A stretch of DNA of 10,552 bases from Ichthyophonus hoferi (taxonomy: Eukaryota; Opisthokonta; Ichthyosporea; Ichthyophonida; Ichthyophonidae), in assembly GCA_002751075.1 (NCBI GenBank), contig NAOQ01000593.1, positions 1 through 10,552 on the forward strand, written 5' to 3'. Shown one piece after another: positions 7,401 through 10,552 of this stretch; positions within the stretch are counted from its first letter, which is position 1, and each line of letters starts with the position of its first letter. Under the pieces are notes generated by a model, which had not been told where the DNA came from, ran no database searches, and was given only the letters and a program-made list of their open reading frames with translations. The position numbers and the translations under genes were made by a program.

Positions 7401-10063
7401 AATGACAATTGCACAAAGACTCCAATAATAACGTACCATTATCCTTCAATGAAATGGTACCAAGGTTATTCTGGTCGTCCCCATTGGCCATCTTGGCTAG
7501 AGCTGCCCATTCCAAAAGATCTACACCTATAAGATTCGTATGAAATTAGACTTATATGGTTAACTAGAGTTAGAAGGATGCTACGGAAAAAAGGTTTGCA
7601 GTAAATTACAGGAATGACTAACCTATTGATGGTTTGATTAAATTGGATAAAGTCATGCAATTATCATCCTGTCAAAGCGTTCTTATTGGATCGTATGAAA
7701 TGCAATGATCCAATGAGATAAATTTGATAAAGACAATTGGTAGCATTCTCTTCATATGAAAATGTAAAATTCCCAAGATAGTTGCAAGAGCACCAACCTT
7801 CTGGCTCTTTAGACCACACAGTACTCCATATGACAGGCAGGGTACATCATATCAATCCATAAATATAACTATAACCAATGATATATACGCACATATTTTA
7901 ATACATATAGCGACACAAATACACCAATCAACCTCCTGAATTATTAGTATATGTCCCCCGCTCATTAAAGTGATAACCCAATAGCGCTCTAGGAGTAATT
8001 AGAGATCTTAGAGCAATTATAGTGCTTAAACTTATCCAATAGGAATAAAGGTGGTACGCAATCAACAACCAATAAAAAAGCACCATGAGTTCCCTTCAAA
8101 ACAGCTATCCACAAAATGACAATCGTTTCTTATTTTATAGTTTAGTTCTTATTGGTCAGATGCTAGGATATCCAGTCTAAAAGATGCCATGGAAAGAGAA
8201 AGGGTAGGGTAGCCATTGGACAATTCACACCAATCAAGACTCTTACCAGTATGGACACGATTTTGATCGGAACGATTGATTGGCTGCTTTTGTGTCTCTC
8301 CCTCTAGAAGTAATATCACTGGTGAGTAAATTTTATAATTGCATATTTATCGGTCGGATTTAGAATAAAGTATGGCCCGTCTGCTTGTAGGCTGGCATTC
8401 CTTCAATTTAATTTAGCATTGTAATATGTTTGGGGCAACCAATCTAGTAGCAAGTACAATGACTATTTCTAGGAAAGGAAAGCAAATCAATACTTATATA
8501 AAGACCTCCATATTATAATGTAACAGAATAAAACCAAACAAAATAGAAGATAACAACATAACTAATTATAATGTAATATAACATAATACAATACATTCCA
8601 ATACAACACATACATATATGTTAATACTACACCACATTGACCTCAACCCAAGGTGGATTCTACATACAATTGAATATAATACCATCATTCATTTAGCACA
8701 GCATGTATCGATTTATCGATTGAGCATTGATTGGAGGAGATATATTGTTATATATAGGTATATACATACTTATAAATACAAGCAAGGATATACAAAGTAA
8801 GCCCTGGCCCACTTATTAATCCCTTAATTACAACTGCATCGTTTGAGACAGACTACATAGCATGTGTATATCCACAGTGTCTGCCAATTCTATCGTCAAT
8901 ACAAAATTTAAAACACATATCGTTTCTCATTACCCCTCTACCTGTCAATAATAGCCCCTCATTAGTAGAACGCCAACCAGTCACAAGAGATTTTAAAGCG
9001 ACTTCCAGATTGGCTTTTATTTTTAAATGATAGTTATCCTGGGCTATCTGTATAGGTAAATGATTTGATTTAAGTAGAGATTGAATACAATACTATAATA
9101 TATAGTACTATGCTATATACTACCAAACTCTAATAGTCTATAGTATTATGTCATATGTTATATAATAGTATACAATATAGTAGCATGTCGCAGGATAGTA
9201 AAATAATTGTATGATAATATGATAGCATGATAGTATAATAGAATAGTAGAATAATAGAAAAAAGTATGACAGTATACATAGACACATAAAAAAAACATTA
9301 ATAGAAACATATGCAACCGTAGATATAGGGCTATAATATTAATACGATTATTCTTACCTCTCCAATGTTCTTGTTAATGCACGGCTTCTTGCGTTTACGA
9401 TTACCCTGAAAAAGCCAATGCTCTCATTATATGAGCCAATCACATCATCTCACTTTATATATTCATTAGTGGGGCCAGTGCTCCATGGGTCTAAACAGTC
9501 ATTAATTATAAGGACTTGAAATCATAATGTGGCACGCTTTTTAAATGACCATGGATCATTGGCCGAGTAATATTATTCCATGACGTCAGAGCCATACATA
9601 CACCACTTAAATATGCCATTTACATTTAATGTACACCTATGTATAGATAGGTAGAGCTATATGTCTGTATTAATGTCTTTGTGTATGTATATACATGTAA
9701 ATAATAATAACTACAATAATAATAATGATAATAATAACAATATTAATATTAATATAAACAAATAGGATTGGTGTAGTTATTTTCATCTTTATTATAAATG
9801 TTATGAGTGGATTATCATGGCCTAGTTATGCAGCAAAGCCAATGAATTTGTGTATTTAGTATTCTATGTATCTTTAATTTTCTAATTTGATAGGTATATG
9901 TTTATGAATCTAATATATGCACATGTCCTTAAAAATACGATCTTTGCTGCCACAAATGAGTGGAAACACTAAAAGTAAAAGTTGCATATGATTGGTTATA
10001 TATCATTCATATATACCTTTGGCTTCTCGAAAGATGCTGATTCAATATCGACATTTGATTCAA
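4281..10063 (-). CDS. METTL4: METTL4, MT-A70 N6-adenine methyltransferase (5' partial)
   Basis: METTL4 is a SAM-dependent nuclear methyltransferase known to make m6Am in U2 snRNA; a role in DNA 6mA is debated. Exons in coding order on the minus strand: 10063-10017, 9405-9358, 9047-8942, 8303-8247, 7823-7798 (tentative), 7668-7623, 7520-7437, 7183-7019, 6299-6236, 5847-5673, 5284-4840 and 4408-4281, giving about 463 visible residues. In visible numbering the basic motif RKRKK is near 19-23, FLMSD at 180-184, catalytic DPPW at 202-205 followed by ENKSVKRS, WITNR and WHWVK in exon 10, PLDSSHRRPYE at 283-293, HSRKPPL at 414-420, and LELFARNL plus SWGNEVLQYQ near the end. All junctions keep phase. 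The total is close to the 472 residues I recall for human METTL4, but with a linker insert and a missing N-terminus. Confidence 0.95.
4409..4839 (-). other. METTL4 last intron, 431 bp
   Basis: The part nearest the acceptor is unique sequence; the donor half is filled by a degenerate pentamer repeat. No gene is seen. Confidence 0.8.
4650..4816. repeat. Degenerate pentamer array TATCA/TATCC
   Basis: Units of five bases (CATAT, TATCA, TATCC, TAACG variants) run almost continuously, drifting from TATCA-like at the left to TATCC-like at the right, which suggests slippage followed by divergence. Confidence 0.85.
4840..5284 (-). CDS. METTL4: METTL4 exon with Ser/Pro-rich insert
   Basis: The acceptor is ttataataacag and the donor gtatgt. 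It opens VTPEGNPVTPLDSSHRRPYE and ends RVIISVPYGHHSRKPPLA, both conserved. Between GRR and RVIISVP lie about 103 residues, where human has roughly 22. The extra stretch is rich in Ser, Pro, Asn and Gln with no stop codon. Confidence 0.93.
5285..5672 (-). other. METTL4 intron, 388 bp
   Basis: It contains a CT/CA-rich patch near 5360-5405 and a TATC/TA repeat at 5545-5652. No gene is seen. Confidence 0.8.
5545..5652. repeat. (TATC)n and (TA)n microsatellite
   Basis: Interrupted TATC, CTAC and TA repeats on the plus strand lie close to the donor of the minus-strand METTL4 intron. Confidence 0.92.
5673..5847 (-). CDS. METTL4: METTL4 exon with WITNR and WHWVK
   Basis: The acceptor is cactcatag and the donor gtgattgg. 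It reads YSMLPCHRLRTLPISRLS, REGGLVVVWITNR, then HTLFPAWGLVHVATWHWVK. It matches the human YSYLSPLQ...LLVTWVTNR...EWHWVK segment in order and spacing. Confidence 0.96.
5848..6235 (-). other. METTL4 intron, 388 bp
   Basis: It contains a heptamer minisatellite and a TTAATTAATTAA run at about 6047-6062. No gene is seen. Confidence 0.8.
5930..5995. repeat. Heptamer minisatellite GTATAGA
   Basis: About five clear GTATAGA units are followed by GTATATG variants. Confidence 0.9.
6236..6299 (-). CDS. METTL4: METTL4 catalytic exon with DPPW
   Basis: The acceptor is atcctaacag and the donor gtgagt. It encodes EQYDLIVMDPPWENKSVKRS, followed by K and a split Arg. DPPW is the MT-A70 catalytic and adenine-contacting motif; NKSVKRS is characteristic of METTL4. 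Confidence 0.97.
6300..7018 (-). other. METTL4 intron, 719 bp
   Basis: This is the longest visible intron. The middle is a pentamer AATAT array; the remainder is unique AT-rich sequence with no gene. Confidence 0.8.
6729..6877. repeat. (AATAT)n pentamer array
   Basis: AATAT units, pure at first and then with CAATG, AGTAT and CATAT variants, continue for about 150 bases. Confidence 0.88.
7019..7183 (-). CDS. METTL4: METTL4 exon with PPNSKFLMSD
   Basis: The acceptor is ctatatttacag and the donor gtatga. It ends GTQFVTPPNSKFLMSDITNI then GILSN, matching human KYLLPPKSSFLLSDIS just before the catalytic exon. The 5' boundary is set by the strong acceptor and by phase with the upstream exon. Confidence 0.92.
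7231..7278. repeat. (GTAT)n microsatellite in METTL4 intron
   Basis: About ten GTAT units on the plus strand read as ATAC on the METTL4 sense strand. The array ends about 45 bases before the acceptor of the exon at 7183. Confidence 0.96.
7437..7520 (-). CDS. METTL4: METTL4 exon, LLEWAALAKMANG
   Basis: The acceptor is ataggtgtag and the donor gtacgt. It reads LLEWAALAKMANGDDQNNLG, then TISLKDN, and resembles the human SLSELCEMAKHL helix. Phase is continuous on both sides. Confidence 0.88.
7623..7668 (-). CDS. METTL4: METTL4 exon, DDNCMTLSNLIKPSI
   Basis: The acceptor is cgctttgacag and the donor gttagt. It encodes DDNCMTLSNLIKPSI and one base of an Asp codon. It aligns loosely with the human KPITLPLDACSL segment and leads into LLEWAALAKMA. 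Confidence 0.8.
7798..7823 (-). CDS. METTL4: Tentative METTL4 26-nt microexon
   Basis: The exon before ends with one base of a codon and the exon after starts in phase 0, so coding sequence of length 3n+2 must lie between them. The 26-nt segment after catatggag, before donor gttggt, fits and would encode VLCGLKSQK. Both splice sites are weak, and a different exon could fill the gap. Confidence 0.4.
7824..8246 (-). other. METTL4 intron, 423 bp (boundary tentative)
   Basis: No gene or clear repeat. A pyrimidine-rich minus-strand tract ending in AG near 8181 resembles an acceptor, but what follows is not open in the required phase. Confidence 0.5.
8247..8303 (-). CDS. METTL4: METTL4 exon, polar linker
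   Basis: The acceptor is acttctag and the donor gtaaga. In the phase required by the previous exon it reads EGETQKQPINRSDQNRVHT plus the first base of a codon. It is low-complexity polar sequence, so the call rests on splice sites and phase. Confidence 0.75.
8304..8941 (-). other. METTL4 intron, 638 bp
   Basis: It contains a plus-strand open frame at 8618-8800 with no recognisable protein, and a small ATCGATTTATCGAT palindrome at about 8707-8720. No gene is supported. Confidence 0.75.
8942..9047 (-). CDS. METTL4: METTL4 exon, YHLKIKANLEVALKSL
   Basis: The acceptor is ctatacag and the donor gtagag. It reads IAQDNYHLKIKANLEVALKS, then LVTGWRSTNEGLLLT, matching the helical YHTKIRELILDGSLQL region in human METTL4. 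Confidence 0.9.
9048..9357 (-). other. METTL4 intron, 310 bp
   Basis: Most of it is a degenerate ATAGTA repeat (about 9090-9265) with ACTATA, AATAGT and TAGTAT variants. Confidence 0.8.
9358..9405 (-). CDS. METTL4: METTL4 exon with RKRKK basic motif
   Basis: The acceptor is gctttttcag and the donor gtaaga; both ends are phase 0. It encodes GNRKRKKPCINKNIGE, matching the KKRKRC...NQGE motif of human METTL4, which is likely a nuclear localisation or nucleic-acid-binding patch. Confidence 0.9.
9406..10016 (-). other. METTL4 intron, 611 bp
   Basis: It holds an AAT/ATT-rich repeat at about 9701-9760 and no gene that I can support. Confidence 0.75.
10017..10063 (-). CDS. METTL4: METTL4 N-terminal exon, ESNVDIESASFEKPK
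   Basis: The acceptor is ctcgttgcag and the donor gtatat. It encodes ESNVDIESASFEKPK after a split codon. The sequence is weakly conserved; support comes from strong splice sites and a phase that fits the next exon. No start codon is in frame here, so at least one exon lies upstream. Confidence 0.65.
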
Positions 10064-10552
10064 CTGCAACGAGAAGCAATAATATAATAAGATAAAATTT
10101 GCGAACCAATAGAACAATGTAATTAAAGAATTATTTTTCCATATAAGGTAATAGTACACTATAGTTTACATGTATGACGCAACAATATCCCAATAATGAC
10201 CAATTTGATAATCAAAAAAGATTGGCATGATTGGTCAGAATGCAATATAATATAATATAATCTAGTATAATATAACATAGTATGATAACAATATAATAAA
10301 ATATAATAATAATAAACTATTATAATATACTATTATAAGCATATGCGTAATAATGAAATAGGCGTGTGATTGTACAGGTGCATATGTATGTTAGGACTGT
10401 ATTTATAATGGTAGAGCATGTCATACAGATAGTTGATAGTGCTACCGTGCAGTTTATAGTATATAGGATAATAAGTTGTGGAAAAGAAAGAGTAGTTAAA
10501 GAGAAAGAGAGAGAACAATAATGATAATAATAGTAGTAATAATAGCAATAAT
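10064..10552 (-). other. METTL4 upstream intron or 5' region
   Basis: It contains an AATAT pentamer array at 10236-10325 and AAT/AG-rich sequence at 10500-10552. An open minus-strand frame at 10333-10548 is low-complexity (Leu/Tyr-rich) and does not resemble METTL4. The missing N-terminal exon may be here or beyond. Confidence 0.55.

Noticed and set aside
8618-8800. 60-residue plus-strand open frame, antisense in a METTL4 intron
   Set aside because: No recognisable domain, AT-driven composition and no splice or promoter context; open frames of this length are expected by chance.
10333-10548. Possible METTL4 N-terminal exon in a Leu/Tyr-rich minus-strand open frame
   Set aside because: The start is a microsatellite translation and the rest does not resemble the METTL4 N-terminus; no convincing donor was seen.
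1-10552. Functional link between METTL4 (adenine methyltransferase) and the abundant CCAAT pentamer
   Set aside because: Tempting, but nothing in the sequence connects the two; the known METTL4 substrate is U2 snRNA and no methylation data are available.
1-10552. Transposons, retroelements, tRNA genes, CRISPR arrays or bacterial operons
   Set aside because: No transposase or reverse transcriptase segments, no terminal repeats of an element, and no cloverleaf or spacer-repeat pattern were seen.

Overview
The window is intron-rich animal nuclear DNA, roughly one third GC, carrying large parts of two conserved single-copy metazoan genes that converge tail to tail. No prokaryotic, viral or transposon coding sequence was seen. 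The short to medium introns (about 100 to 720 bp), simple tetranucleotide repeats and AT richness suggest an invertebrate. A sponge is my best guess, but that is inference. Family comparisons rest on remembered human protein sequences, not on a search.

Positions 1-3905, plus strand: the last eight coding exons of ADPGK (ADP-dependent glucokinase), about 338 residues from the GGN motif to the stop. The 5' exons lie left of the window. The exons are 184-332, 835-1001, 1631-1826, 2231-2343, 2543-2699, 2927-2991, 3225-3288 and 3801-3905. All phases agree, and the HxE, NEQE and GLGD family motifs are intact.

Positions 3906-4280: a short convergent intergenic segment. The ADPGK poly(A) signal overlaps its own stop codon, and a candidate METTL4 poly(A) signal lies on the minus strand.

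Positions 4281-10063, minus strand: METTL4, an MT-A70 family N6-adenine methyltransferase, in twelve exons (one of them a tentative 26-nt microexon). About 463 residues are visible, from near the N-terminus to the stop. The DPPW catalytic motif and the conserved C-terminus are present. A Ser/Pro-rich insert of about 80 residues interrupts the catalytic domain. The extreme N-terminus is either right of the window or unrecognised in 10064-10552.

The two proteins have no known joint pathway: one is a glycolytic kinase of the endoplasmic reticulum, the other a nuclear RNA/DNA methyltransferase. Their proximity looks like ordinary gene neighbourhood.

The most unusual signals are four. The pentamer CCAAT/ATTGG occurs roughly 90-95 times on both strands, in exons and introns, against about 20 expected. 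A 124-bp tandem duplication copied an ADPGK exon end together with its 5' splice site. An in-frame alternative acceptor falls exactly in the NEQE motif. (ATAC)n repeats lie on the sense strand just upstream of 3' splice sites in both genes.
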